From positions 1 through 64,000 of the forward strand of contig DAHUYE010000060.1 in NCBI GenBank assembly GCA_027315345.1: a DNA stretch of 64,000 bases, read 5' to 3'. The notes beneath the pieces are model-generated. The model did no database searches and was not told where the DNA came from. It saw only the letters and a program-made list of their open reading frames with translations. Below, one piece after another: positions 15,155-24,001 of this stretch. Position 1 is the first letter of the stretch; the number at the start of each line of letters is the position of its first letter. This DNA comes from Actinomycetota bacterium (lineage in GTDB: Bacteria; Actinomycetota; Acidimicrobiia; Acidimicrobiales; JAJPHE01). The position numbers and the translations under genes were made by a program.

Positions 15155-15949
15155 TCAGCGCGAGACGGCCGACCGGGGTACCTCGAACCAGACCGCCTTG
15201 CCCTGGGGGAGGCGCCGGGTCCCCCAGGCCGAGGCGTAGGTGCTGACCAGGGCCATCCCCCGGCCCGAGGTGGCCTCCGGCTCGACCTGGCGCACCACCG
15301 GGAGGTCGGGACTGCGGTCCAGGACCTCGACCCGGATGGAACTGGGGCGGAGCTGGACCACCACCTCGGCCTCCGAGCGGGCGTGGAGCACGGCGTTGGT
15401 CACCAACTCGCTGACCAGGAGCTTGACCACCTCGGTGGGCTCGCTGGTGTCCCATTCGGCCAGGGTCGACTCCACGAAGTGGCGGGCGGAGCGGGCGCTT
15501 TGGACCTCGGCGGCCAGGCGGGAGCGGGCCTCGGACAGGCCCTGCTCGACGGCCTCCAGGGCTCCGGCCACGGCCAGCAGGCCATCGACCAACTCACTGG
15601 GGGGAAGTCCCTTCTCCAGGTAGCCGACCGCCCCCAGCGACCGGGCCTCGGCTTCCATGGTGTCGTCCTCGGTGTTGGAGACCACCACCACCCGGGCCCC
15701 CGGAGCCGCCTCCCGGAGCCGGGGTAGGGCCTCCAGACCGGCCATGTGGGGCATGACCAGGTCCAGGAGGATCAGATCGGGGTGGAGATGGGTGGCCAAC
15801 TCGACGCCCTGTTGGCCATCGGAGGCTTCGCCGACCACCCGGAAACGCTGGTCCCCATCCAGCACGAGCCGCAGCAGCCGGCGGGCGTCGGCCAGGTCGT
15901 CCACCACCAGGACGTCCAGGCAGGGGGCCGGAGCCGCTGCCGTCGTCAT
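15155..15949 (-). CDS. Response-regulator receiver fused to an RsbW-type HATPase
   Basis: 264 aa in two parts. Residues 10-125 are a CheY-like receiver with the acidic pocket VVDD, the phospho-acceptor Asp63 in LILLDLVMP, Ser91 in VVVVSN and Lys113. After a short helix (130-165) comes a GHKL ATPase domain with the N-box LLVSELVTNAVLHA (Asn185) and GRGMALV (229-235), of the anti-sigma serine-kinase (RsbW/SpoIIAB) type. It has no DNA-binding output, so phosphorylation probably gates a switch kinase acting on an anti-anti-sigma protein or a sigma factor. No STAS-domain partner is adjacent. Confidence 0.85.
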   Translation of the reverse strand: MTTAAAPAPCLDVLVVDDLADARRLLRLVLDGDQRFRVVGEASDGQQGVELATHLHPDLILLDLVMPHMAGLEALPRLREAAPGARVVVVSNTEDDTMEAEARSLGAVGYLEKGLPPSELVDGLLAVAGALEAVEQGLSEARSRLAAEVQSARSARHFVESTLAEWDTSEPTEVVKLLVSELVTNAVLHARSEAEVVVQLRPSSIRVEVLDRSPDLPVVRQVEPEATSGRGMALVSTYASAWGTRRLPQGKAVWFEVPRSAVSR

Positions 15950-16030
15950 CGTCTGCCCACTGCTTTCACTCCTCCAGGCGGTTCAGCCGGGAGGCGGTGC
16001 TCCCCGGAGGGAGCCGTTGACCCGACCGGG

Positions 16031-16306
16031 TTAAACCATCGCCAGGTCGGAGGCAGTCCTAAGCCGCTCCACCAGTTCTTCCAACTCGGCCGGGGAGGCG
16101 AGATCCCGGGGCCCGGCATAGACGGTGAGCAGTTCCTCGACCGGCGCCGCCACCTGGGGGCCCAGTTCGGTGGCGATGGACCAGATGTCGAGCAGGGGGT
16201 TGAGGAGCCGGCTGGTGCTCACGGCAACCTCGGAGGCATGGGTGACCCGGAGCTCTTCGGCCGCCGCCAGCAGCCTTTCCTTGGCTCCTTCATGAATCTC
16301 AACCAT
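16031..16306 (-). CDS. Small helical protein of unknown function
   Basis: 91 aa, acidic and probably all alpha-helical, with no Cys, no signal peptide and no membrane segment. I do not recognise the family. A good ribosome site (GGAAGGGAGC) precedes ATG 16306. It lies 81 bp upstream of the receiver-HATPase gene in the same direction, so it may belong to that regulatory unit. Confidence 0.6.
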   Translation of the reverse strand: MVEIHEGAKERLLAAAEELRVTHASEVAVSTSRLLNPLLDIWSIATELGPQVAAPVEELLTVYAGPRDLASPAELEELVERLRTASDLAMV

Positions 16307-16552
16307 CTGGGCTCCCTTCCGGCTGCCTTCGTTCTAAGACTTAATACCCTGCTTTGGCCCGATGGTGGCGGCATAAGCGGAGACTTAACGGTCCGGCAAC
16401 ACTTCCCTAACCGAGGCCGGATCACACACAATTCCTCAAGGCACTGATCGGCCTCGGGGGCCAACACCTTGAGAGTAGGTACAACCGGTCCTCCCGGCCG
16501 GGCATTCCCCGGCCGACTCGGAGGGGGGTCCGGCCATCGGTAACCTTCGGGC

Positions 16553-17503
16553 ATGGCACAGACCGGGAACAGGACGCGGCCGAGTCAGCGGGGAGGGCAG
16601 CGGCCGCGGCCCGGACAGGGCGGAGGGACGAATCGCTCCGGCGGAGGCCGGGGGCCCGGCCGGGGGGGCGCCGGACGGGGCGGGTCCCGGCGTCAGGCCG
16701 GCTTTCCCTGGGCCCGGGTGGCCATCCCCGGCGCCGTGGTCCTGTTGGTTGTGATCGTGCTGGTGATCGTGGCCGTCAGCGGGGGCGGCGCCAGCAAGTC
16801 CCCGAGCTCCGCCATCGACTACAGCCCGGCCGCCGCCGGTGTGGTCAGCGACGCCACCAACGTGCCCCTGGCCACCTTCAACCAGGTCAAGGTGCCCTCG
16901 GGCTCCGCCAGCGCCCCGACCGTCATCTCCAAGGCCACCCCCCTCACTTTGAACGGCAAGCCGGAGATTCTCTTCATGGGCGATGAGTGGTGCCCCTACT
17001 GCGGCGCCTCCCGCTGGCCGATAGTGGTCGCCCTGTCCCGGTTCGGGACCTTCACCGGGCTCAAGACGGCCCTGTCCTCCGGCAGCGACGTCGATCCCGA
17101 CACCAACACCTTCAGCTTCGTGGGCTCCACCTACTCGAGCCCATACGTGAGCTTCGTGGCGGTGGAGATGCAGAACACCAGCCACGCCACCCTGCAGACC
17201 CCCACCGCAGCCCAGGCCAAGATCCTCCAGACCTACGACTCCCAGGGCTCGGTGCCGTTCATCGACTTCGGCAACAAGTACGTCGTGAACAGCACCTATG
17301 ACCCGGCCGTTCTCCAGGGTCTGTCCTGGGCCCAGATCGCCAGCCAGCTGGCCGACCCGAGTTCCACCGTGGCCCAGAACATCGTCGGCTCGGCCAACTT
17401 CATGTCGGCCATCATCTGCAAGCTGACCAACGGCCAGCCCGGAGGGGTCTGCACCTCAGCCGGGGTGCAGGCGGCCTCCTCCATCCTGGCCTCGGTCAAA
17501 TAA
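16553..17503 (+). CDS. DUF929-type membrane-anchored thioredoxin-like protein
   Basis: 316 aa. The first 50 residues are disordered Gly/Arg/Gln-rich and basic, followed by one membrane helix (about 57-76), after which the rest faces outside. The outer part carries a thioredoxin-like CxxC in FMGDEWCPYCGASRWP (Cys147-Cys150) and a conserved PFIDFGNKYVV near the equivalent of the cis-Pro loop. This matches the DUF929 family, thought to act in extracytoplasmic disulfide chemistry. The next gene is also exported. Confidence 0.85.
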   Translation: MAQTGNRTRPSQRGGQRPRPGQGGGTNRSGGGRGPGRGGAGRGGSRRQAGFPWARVAIPGAVVLLVVIVLVIVAVSGGGASKSPSSAIDYSPAAAGVVSDATNVPLATFNQVKVPSGSASAPTVISKATPLTLNGKPEILFMGDEWCPYCGASRWPIVVALSRFGTFTGLKTALSSGSDVDPDTNTFSFVGSTYSSPYVSFVAVEMQNTSHATLQTPTAAQAKILQTYDSQGSVPFIDFGNKYVVNSTYDPAVLQGLSWAQIASQLADPSSTVAQNIVGSANFMSAIICKLTNGQPGGVCTSAGVQAASSILASVK

Positions 17504-17570
17504 CCGTCCGCCCCGGCGACGCCCTGATGCGGGCGCAGGACGTCGAGACGCCGGCGTCGAACTGATAGCG

Positions 17571-18719
17571 GTGCTGAAGCTGGCCACGGCGGCCCTGACC
17601 GCCGCCATCCTCACCGCCGCGCCCAGCGCCGGTGCCCTGGCCAGCACCGGGCCGGCGGCCCGGGCCCCGTTCGGTGCCGCCCGGGCGGCATCGGCGGCTT
17701 CGACCCTGCCGGGCTATCAGACCGTCAGCGACGGCACGGATGGCAAGGTGGCCGGGGCCGCCCTCGAAAACCTCTCCACCGACAGCGTCAACGAGGTGGC
17801 CGACGCCGTGGGCCAGCTCAGGGCCACCGGCATGAACACGATCGAGCTGGACGTCTGGTGGGAGGCTCCCACCCCCAATGCCGACTCGGTCGAGCCCTAC
17901 GTCGGGACGGTGCCGGATTCGGTCCTCGAGAACGAGATCAGCGTGGCCCGGTCGGCCGGGTTGAAGGTCATCCTGACGCCTCTCATCTACTGCGCCGGGT
18001 GCCTGGGCGACTTCCGGGGGGTCCTGGCTCCTGCTCATCCCCAGGTCTTCTTCGCCTCGTACTCCTCGTTCATCGACCACTTCGCCCAGCTGGCGCAGAC
18101 CTCGGGAGTGTCGACGCTGTTCGTGGGCAGCGAGCTGTCGACCCTGGAGCCCTTCACCGCCGACTGGCTGTCGGTGATAGCCGGCGTCCGCCGCCGGTTC
18201 CACGGCACCCTGGCCTACGAGGAGGACTGGTCGGTCCTCGGGCTGGCCCGCTTCCTCGGAGCCGTGGACGAGATCGGGGTGTCGGCGTACTTCCCGCTGG
18301 ACGGGTCGGCTTCGCCGTCGTTGGGCCAACTGCTGCACGACTGGCGGTCATCGTCGATGGCGGCGTGGCGGGGCCGGAACTGGGTGGCCGCCGTGGCCCA
18401 GCTGTCGGCCCGGTACCGCCGGCCCATCCTGTTCGGGGAGTCGGGTTACCTCTCGGGCGACTATGCCGCCGCCCAGCCGTTCCTCAACTACTACTCGACG
18501 CCGAACGAGGGACTCCAGGCCGACCTCTACCAGGCCCTGCTGGAGACCTTCGAGGGTTACAGCTGGTGGAAGGGCGTCGTGTGGTGGGACTGGTCGGCCG
18601 TGCCGGACGGTCCGGCCGCCAACGGCCGCACTTTTGCCGGTAAGAGCGCCCAGGTCATGCTCACCTGCTGGTACGCCGAGGGCATGCGCCCCGACGACCC
18701 TTCCCAGGCCCTGCCCTAG
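17571..18719 (+). CDS. Secreted glycoside hydrolase, GH113-like TIM barrel
   Basis: 382 aa starting at GTG with a signal peptide (LKLATAALTAAILTAAPSAG, cleavage near residue 24-26). The barrel shows NTIELDVWWEAPTPNADS, LKVILTPLIY, the likely acid/base in LFVGSELSTLE (Glu188) and nucleophile in ILFGESGYLSG (Glu290), and a tryptophan-rich SWWKGVVWWDWS segment. These fit the GH113 beta-mannanase-like family, which cleaves plant, algal or bacterial mannans. The substrate is a guess. It starts 67 bp after the DUF929 gene. Confidence 0.75.
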   Translation: MLKLATAALTAAILTAAPSAGALASTGPAARAPFGAARAASAASTLPGYQTVSDGTDGKVAGAALENLSTDSVNEVADAVGQLRATGMNTIELDVWWEAPTPNADSVEPYVGTVPDSVLENEISVARSAGLKVILTPLIYCAGCLGDFRGVLAPAHPQVFFASYSSFIDHFAQLAQTSGVSTLFVGSELSTLEPFTADWLSVIAGVRRRFHGTLAYEEDWSVLGLARFLGAVDEIGVSAYFPLDGSASPSLGQLLHDWRSSSMAAWRGRNWVAAVAQLSARYRRPILFGESGYLSGDYAAAQPFLNYYSTPNEGLQADLYQALLETFEGYSWWKGVVWWDWSAVPDGPAANGRTFAGKSAQVMLTCWYAEGMRPDDPSQALP

Positions 18720-18749
18720 CGCCCGGCCGGGCCGCGTCGTAGCGGCCGG

Positions 18750-20564
18750 CTACGCCGGCGCCGTCAGCTTCTCGAAGCTGTCGATGCGCCCGCGCAGGAC
18801 CTCCAGGCTGGACGCCCAGAAGCTCTCCTCCTCCACCTTGATGCCGAAGCGGCCGGCCAGCTCGGTGGCGTCGCCCAACCCGGTGGAGGAGAGGAGGTCG
18901 TCATAGCCGGAGCGGAACCGCTCGGGATCGTCCTGGTAGACGGCGAAGAGACCGAGTCCGAACAGCAGGCCGAACGTGTAGGGCCAGTTGTAGTAGTGGG
19001 TCGAGTAGTAGTGGGGCTTCACGGCCCACATGTAGGCGTGCAGGTGGTCCCCATCCAGGCCGTCCCCATAGGCCTGACGTTGGGCGTCGAGCATCAGCTC
19101 GCAGAACTCATTGACCGAGAGCGTCCGGGCCTGACGGCGCTCGAAGACGGCGGACTCGAACAGGAAGCGGGAGTGGATGTCCACCACCACCTGGCAGCCA
19201 CCTTGGAGGTCGTATTCCAGAATGGACAGGCGCCGGGCCGGGTCTTCGGTGGCGGCCAGGGCCGAGTGGGTCAGCAGGGTCTCACAGAAGATGGAGGCCG
19301 TTTCGGCCAGGGCCATGGGTGTAGCCCGTTGCATCGGGGAGCGGTCGGCCAAGGTGGTGTTGTGGTAGGCGTGGCCGAGCTCGTGGGCCAGGGTCGAGAC
19401 GGAGTCGAAGGTGTGGCCGAAGTTGAGCAGGACCCGGCTCTCGCCCTCCCGGATGCCCATGCAGAAGGCGCCGCCCCGCTTGCCCGAGCGGGCCTCGGCA
19501 TCGATCCAGCGCTCGTCCAGGGCGCGCTGGGCCAGCCCGGCCAGGGCCGGGGAGTAGCTGGCGAAGCTGGACAACACGGTGGCGGTTGCCTCGTCCCAGG
19601 CCACGGAGGCGGCGGAGGGGTCACCGACCGGGGCGAACAGATCCCACCAGGGCAGACCGCCGTTGGCGCCGGCTGATCCCAAGAGGCGCGCCTTGGCCCG
19701 GAGATACCGGCGCCAGTCGGGCAGCGACGCCACCACCGCCGACTGCATGGCGGCCAGGGTGGCGCGGCTCACGGCGTTGTTGTGCAGGGCCGGCTCCAGT
19801 GAGTCGGCCCAACCCCGGTGGCGGTTGACGGTGTTGGCCTCGCCCTTGATCCCGTTCATGGCCGCCGCGCACGGCACTCCCACCGTCTCCCACGCCTTGA
19901 GCTCGGCCCGGTAGGCGGCCCGGCGCCGCTGCGGGTCGGCGTCGGTGGCCAGGTTGCGCACCACCGTGATCGGCAGCGAGTCCACCGAGCCGTCCGGGTT
20001 CTCCACCTCGGCCGAGAGCATCGAGGTCACGTCCCCGTGTAAGCGGCTCCAGGCCGTGCTGCCGGTCAGGGCCAGCTCGGAGTACAGAGCCTCTTCCCCT
20101 TCGGTCATCTGATGGGCGGCCGAGCGCTCCGCCTTGTGCAGCGGAAAGGAGTGATCGGCGGCCACCACCGAGCCGGCCACCAGAGCGTCCGCCCCCAGGG
20201 CGGCCACCCAGGCGTCGAAGCGGGTGGTCAGGGATCGGACCCGGGCCCCCTGGGCCTGCAACTCCGAGGCCAGGGCGGCGGCCGTCTCGTCCCGGGCGTC
20301 GGTCGTCACGAAGGCATACACGTAGGCGTTGAGCAGCCGGAACTCCTCGAACACTTCATTGGTGGCGGCCAGCACCGATTCGAAGGCCTCCAGCCTGGCC
20401 GGATCGACCACGGCGTCGGTCCCGCCCCGGACGTCGTGCTCTTCATACAGAGCCGCCAGGCGGTCCACGTCGGCGCCCAGACGTTCGTGGTGCTCGGCGA
20501 ACTCCCTCGATCCCAGCGAGGGGAAGTATCCCGACAGGTCCCAGCGGGGCAGCACGGTGGTCAT
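18750..20564 (-). CDS. pepF: Oligoendopeptidase F family M3 metallopeptidase
   Basis: 604 aa from ATG 20564 (VLPRWDLSGYFPSLGSREF). The zinc site HExxH is seen in STLAHELGHAYHNTTLAD, with the third ligand Glu in the LAETASIFCETLL helix, plus the M3-typical YSTHYYNWPYTFGLLFGLGL segment. The size matches PepF. It cleaves short cytosolic peptides. An upstream in-frame start would overlap the divergent MBL gene, so the internal ATG is preferred. It converges with the GH113-like gene. Confidence 0.92.
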   Translation of the reverse strand: MTTVLPRWDLSGYFPSLGSREFAEHHERLGADVDRLAALYEEHDVRGGTDAVVDPARLEAFESVLAATNEVFEEFRLLNAYVYAFVTTDARDETAAALASELQAQGARVRSLTTRFDAWVAALGADALVAGSVVAADHSFPLHKAERSAAHQMTEGEEALYSELALTGSTAWSRLHGDVTSMLSAEVENPDGSVDSLPITVVRNLATDADPQRRRAAYRAELKAWETVGVPCAAAMNGIKGEANTVNRHRGWADSLEPALHNNAVSRATLAAMQSAVVASLPDWRRYLRAKARLLGSAGANGGLPWWDLFAPVGDPSAASVAWDEATATVLSSFASYSPALAGLAQRALDERWIDAEARSGKRGGAFCMGIREGESRVLLNFGHTFDSVSTLAHELGHAYHNTTLADRSPMQRATPMALAETASIFCETLLTHSALAATEDPARRLSILEYDLQGGCQVVVDIHSRFLFESAVFERRQARTLSVNEFCELMLDAQRQAYGDGLDGDHLHAYMWAVKPHYYSTHYYNWPYTFGLLFGLGLFAVYQDDPERFRSGYDDLLSSTGLGDATELAGRFGIKVEEESFWASSLEVLRGRIDSFEKLTAPA

Positions 20565-20587
20565 GACGCTGAATCTACGCTCGGGCC

Positions 20588-21541
20588 ATGCCCGGTCCCT
20601 CCCCACACCAGGGCCACCACGGCGCCGAGGCACTGGGGCCGCCGCGCACCGTAGAGGTCGCCCCCGGCGCCTTCGCCTACGTGCAGCCCGACGGCAGTTG
20701 GTGGATCAACAACGCCGGCTTTCTGGTGGGTTCCGACCGGATCACGGCCGTGGACACGGCCTCGACCGAACGCCGGACCCGGGCCTTCCGCCAGGCCGTT
20801 ACCGCCGTCAGCCCCCTTCCCGTCACCACGGTGGTCAACACCCACCACCACGGGGACCACACCAACGGAAACTGCCTGTTCCCGGAGGCCAGCATCATCG
20901 GTCACGTCCGCTGCCGGGAGGTGATGGTGGACCAGCGCATCGGCGGCCTTGACGCCATCTTCGGCGCCGTCGAGTGGGGCGAGCTGACCGTCACGCCGCC
21001 CGATGTGACCTTTCCCCAACAGCTGGACCTGTGGGTGGGCGATCGGGCGGTGGAGCTGCGCTACATCGGGACGCCGGCCCACACCACGGGCGACGTGGTG
21101 GTGTGGCTGCCGGCGGAGAAGGTCCTCTTCGCCGGGGATCTTCTCTTCAACGGGGGCACGCCGTTCGCCCTGATGGGATCGATCCAGGGTTCGCTGGCCG
21201 CATTGGATGCCATCCGCGGCCTCGACCCCGCTGTCATCGTGCCCGGGCACGGCGGGGTGTGCGGTCCGGAGGCCATCAACGTCGTCGAGGACTACCTCTC
21301 CTGGTTGACCGACCTGGCCCGGGACGCCCACGGCGCCGGGGCCAGCCCCCTGGACGCAGCCCGGCAGGCCGATCTGGGGGCCTTCGCGGAGTGGCTGGAT
21401 CCGGAGCGGGTCGTGGGCAATCTCCACCGGGCCTATGCCGAATTGGACGGCCTGCCTCTGGGGTCCCCGATCGATCTGGCCACCGCCTTCGGGGACATGA
21501 TCGCCTTCAACGGGGGCGCCCCGCTGCGCTGTCTGGCCTGA
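20588..21541 (+). CDS. MBL-fold metallohydrolase
   Basis: 317 aa with the metallo-beta-lactamase core: VNTHHHGDHTNG (His86, His88, Asp90, His91), IGTPAHTTGDVVVW, LFAGDLLFNGG and VPGHGGVCG. A 23-residue polar leader precedes the first strand (EVAPGAFAYVQPDGSWWINN). It belongs to the glyoxalase II/quinoprotein-relay-like branch; the substrate is not predictable. It is divergent from pepF with 23 bp between the start codons, so promoters must overlap the coding regions. Confidence 0.88.
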   Translation: MPGPSPHQGHHGAEALGPPRTVEVAPGAFAYVQPDGSWWINNAGFLVGSDRITAVDTASTERRTRAFRQAVTAVSPLPVTTVVNTHHHGDHTNGNCLFPEASIIGHVRCREVMVDQRIGGLDAIFGAVEWGELTVTPPDVTFPQQLDLWVGDRAVELRYIGTPAHTTGDVVVWLPAEKVLFAGDLLFNGGTPFALMGSIQGSLAALDAIRGLDPAVIVPGHGGVCGPEAINVVEDYLSWLTDLARDAHGAGASPLDAARQADLGAFAEWLDPERVVGNLHRAYAELDGLPLGSPIDLATAFGDMIAFNGGAPLRCLA

Positions 21542-21562
21542 GACCACACTTGAGCGGTCTCA
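21539..21562. terminator. Hairpin at the MBL stop codon, between convergent genes
   Basis: TGAGACC (21539-21545, including the stop codon) pairs with GGTCTCA (21556-21562) around a 10-base loop. It lies between the convergent MBL and Nudix genes and could stop transcription in both directions. No T-run. Confidence 0.4.
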
Positions 21563-21573
21563 GCCGCGCTGGA

Positions 21574-22125
21574 TCAGCCGATCCAGCCCCGCCGGCGGGC
21601 CCGGGCGATGGCATCGCTGACGATGCGGGCGTGATCGAAGGCCAGATCCGGCCCGTCCGGTCCTTCCAGTTCCGCCACCGCCACCCACCGGGCCTCGGCG
21701 GCATCGTCGGCGCCGGCCGGGGCCGGCCCGCCTGACACGTGTCCGGTGTAGACGGTCGAGATGGTCCGGCCCCGGGGGTCCCGGTCCGGATCCCCGTAGG
21801 TGCCGAGTTGTTCCAGCCGACCCGGCTCGACCCGGATGCCCGTCTCCTCGGCCAGCTCCCGGCGGGCACAGGTCTCCAGATCCTCGCCCTGGCCGGAATC
21901 GCCATCTCCCACATCCAGAAAGCCTCCGGGCAGCGCCCACCGGCCCCGAAAGGGATGACCGCCCCGGCGGATGAGCAGCAGCGACGGGCCGTCCGGCCGG
22001 TCGGTGAACAGAGCCACGTCGGCGGTGTTGGCCGCCTTGGGGTACCCGTGGCGCCGGGCGAGGTAGGCCTCCAGAAAGCCGGCCTCATCCTGCTCGGCTT
22101 CGCGCTCAGATGCTTCGTCAGCCAC
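21574..22125 (-). CDS. Nudix hydrolase
   Basis: 183 aa. The Nudix box is ALPGGFLDVGDG followed, after extra residues, by EDLETCARRELAEETGIRV, which keeps E-x7-RELxEExG; the spacing between GG and the first Glu is longer than the canonical G-x5-E. The following LGTYGDPDRDPRGRTISTVY resembles bacterial ADP-ribose pyrophosphatases and NrtR-type Nudix domains. It probably clears a nucleoside-diphosphate derivative. Single gene ending near the MBL gene. Confidence 0.88.
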   Translation of the reverse strand: MADEASEREAEQDEAGFLEAYLARRHGYPKAANTADVALFTDRPDGPSLLLIRRGGHPFRGRWALPGGFLDVGDGDSGQGEDLETCARRELAEETGIRVEPGRLEQLGTYGDPDRDPRGRTISTVYTGHVSGGPAPAGADDAAEARWVAVAELEGPDGPDLAFDHARIVSDAIARARRRGWIG

Positions 22126-22209
22126 TCGACCATCCTGTCGGCCCGCGAGCCAGGTGTCAGCCGCCGAGGCGGCCCCGGGTACCGTGACTCCTCCGGAGGG
22201 GAGTCTCCG

Positions 22210-22281
22210 GGGGGCGTAGGTCAGTGGTAGACCAGCGGACTTTTAATCCGTGTGTCGAGGGTTCGATCCCCTCCGCCCCCA
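22210..22281 (+). tRNA. tRNA-Lys (TTT)
   Basis: Seven-pair acceptor stem GGGGGCG/CGCCCCC, D arm GGTC...GACC, anticodon loop CTTTTAA with anticodon TTT, T arm GAGGG-TTCGATC-CCCTC. The discriminator is A (22281); CCA is not encoded. The permease gene starts 7 bp downstream and could be read through. Confidence 0.95.
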
Positions 22282-22287
22282 CTTCCC

Positions 22288-23865
22288 ATGACCATCACCA
22301 AGCCGGCGCCGCCCGCCGCCGTCCATTCGACCCCTGATGACAAGGGTCTGCGCGGCGGCGCCCTCAGCCTCATCTCCAGCACCGTGCTGGGCGTGGCCTC
22401 GACGGCGCCGGCCTACAGCCTGGCCGCCACCCTCGGATTCGTGGTGGTGCTCATCGGGGCCCGGGCCCCCATCGTCACCCTGCTGGCCTTCGTACCCATG
22501 CTGCTGATCTCCTTCGGCTACAAGGAGCTGAACGGGATCGACCCGGACTGCGGCACGACCTTCACCTGGGCGGCCCGGGCCTTCTCCCCCCGGACGGGAT
22601 GGATGGGCGGCTGGGGCATCGTGGCCGCCGACATCCTGGTCATGGCCAGCCTGGCCCAGATAGCCGGGCAGTACGTGTTCCTGCTGTTCAACGACCACGG
22701 GATCGGGGACCAGGCCAACAGCATCTGGATCCTCCTGGTCGGGATCCTCTGGATCGTGGCCATGACGGTCATCTGCTACGTCGGCATCACCATCTCGGCC
22801 AACATCCAGAAGGTCCTCCTCGGCGTCGAGCTGACCATGCTGGTCCTGCTGTCGGTGGTGGCTCTGGTCAAGGTGGGCACCGGCTCGGCCCCGCTCGGCC
22901 ACCTGACGCCGGCCCTGTCCTGGTTCAACCCCTTCGGCGGCTCGCTCCGGTCCTTCGTGAACGGCCTGACCCTGATGCTGTTCATCTACTGGGGTTGGGA
23001 CTCGGCCGTGTCCGTGAACGAGGAGACAGTGGACCGCCGGGTCGCCCCGGGGAGGGCGGCGGTGATCTCCACCGTCATCCTGCCGGCCGTCTACCTGCTG
23101 GTCGTCATGTCGGCCCAGTCCTATGCCGGCCTCGGGACCAAGGGCATCGGCCTGGGTAATCCGGCCCACACCGGTGACGTGCTCTCGGTGCTGGGCGGCT
23201 CCGTGTTCGGCACGTCCGGTCCGGGGAGCTTGTTGACCCACCTGCTCCTGCTCATGGTGCTGAGTTCGGCAGCCGCCTCCACGCTGACCACCATCCTGCC
23301 CACCGCCCGGACCACCCTCTCCATGGCGGCCTTCGAAGCGATCCCCTCCGCCTTCGGCCGGGTCAGCTCCCGCTTCCTGACCCCCAGTGTCTCCACCGTG
23401 GTGATGGGCGGCGCCTCCATCGTGGTCTACGCGGTCATGAACTACATCTCGGCCGGGGCGGTGATAGCCGACTCGGTGACCTCACTGGGCGTGCTCATCG
23501 CCTTCTATTACGGCCTCACCGGCCTGGCCTGCGTCTGGTTCTTCCGCCGGACCCTGACCCACAGCGTGCGCAACCTGTTCATGCGGGGCGTGCTGCCCCT
23601 GCTGGGCTGGGCGCTGATGTGGGCCATCGGGGGCTATTCATTCGAACAGGACTGGGGACCGGGGAGCAGCTTCACGTCCTGGTCGGTACCCGGCACCCAT
23701 TGGCGGGTCGGTGGTGCCTTCCTCCTGGCGGCCGGGTCGATAGTGGTCGGCCTGGTCCTGCTCGGCATCTACGGACCCATGAGCCCGCGGTATTTCAAGG
23801 GCCGGACCCTGGCCGCCTTCCCCGAAGCCGGCGGGCCTGGCGACCCCTCCCGAGCCGGCCGGTAA
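22288..23865 (+). CDS. APC-superfamily amino acid permease
   Basis: 525 aa with about 12 membrane helices. The first-helix signature SLISSTVLGVASTAPAYSLA and the unwound TM6 region (LFIYWGWDSAVSVNEET) identify the amino acid-polyamine-organocation fold. The start at 22288 lies just after tRNA-Lys; the frame is open back into the tRNA, which is not coding. Substrate unknown. The C-terminus has no extra domain. Confidence 0.9.
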   Translation: MTITKPAPPAAVHSTPDDKGLRGGALSLISSTVLGVASTAPAYSLAATLGFVVVLIGARAPIVTLLAFVPMLLISFGYKELNGIDPDCGTTFTWAARAFSPRTGWMGGWGIVAADILVMASLAQIAGQYVFLLFNDHGIGDQANSIWILLVGILWIVAMTVICYVGITISANIQKVLLGVELTMLVLLSVVALVKVGTGSAPLGHLTPALSWFNPFGGSLRSFVNGLTLMLFIYWGWDSAVSVNEETVDRRVAPGRAAVISTVILPAVYLLVVMSAQSYAGLGTKGIGLGNPAHTGDVLSVLGGSVFGTSGPGSLLTHLLLLMVLSSAAASTLTTILPTARTTLSMAAFEAIPSAFGRVSSRFLTPSVSTVVMGGASIVVYAVMNYISAGAVIADSVTSLGVLIAFYYGLTGLACVWFFRRTLTHSVRNLFMRGVLPLLGWALMWAIGGYSFEQDWGPGSSFTSWSVPGTHWRVGGAFLLAAGSIVVGLVLLGIYGPMSPRYFKGRTLAAFPEAGGPGDPSRAGR

Positions 23866-24001
23866 ACGTCACCACACGTTGACCGCGCTGCGTGGCAGCG
23901 TGAGTGACCGCCCACGCCCCGTGTAATGACATCGGTGGCGTTCATCACCCGACCTAGCCCAGTAAGCCGTTTGCGCGCGCAACCTATGTAGCGCGATCAG
24001 A

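Noticed and set aside
16219-16554. Minus-strand frame of 111 codons upstream of the small helical gene
   Set aside because: It overlaps the 16031-16306 gene out of frame and the divergent promoter area, with no ribosome site or motif.
22252-22287. Permease start inside tRNA-Lys
   Set aside because: The added residues come from the tRNA T arm and acceptor; ATG 22288 directly follows the tRNA.
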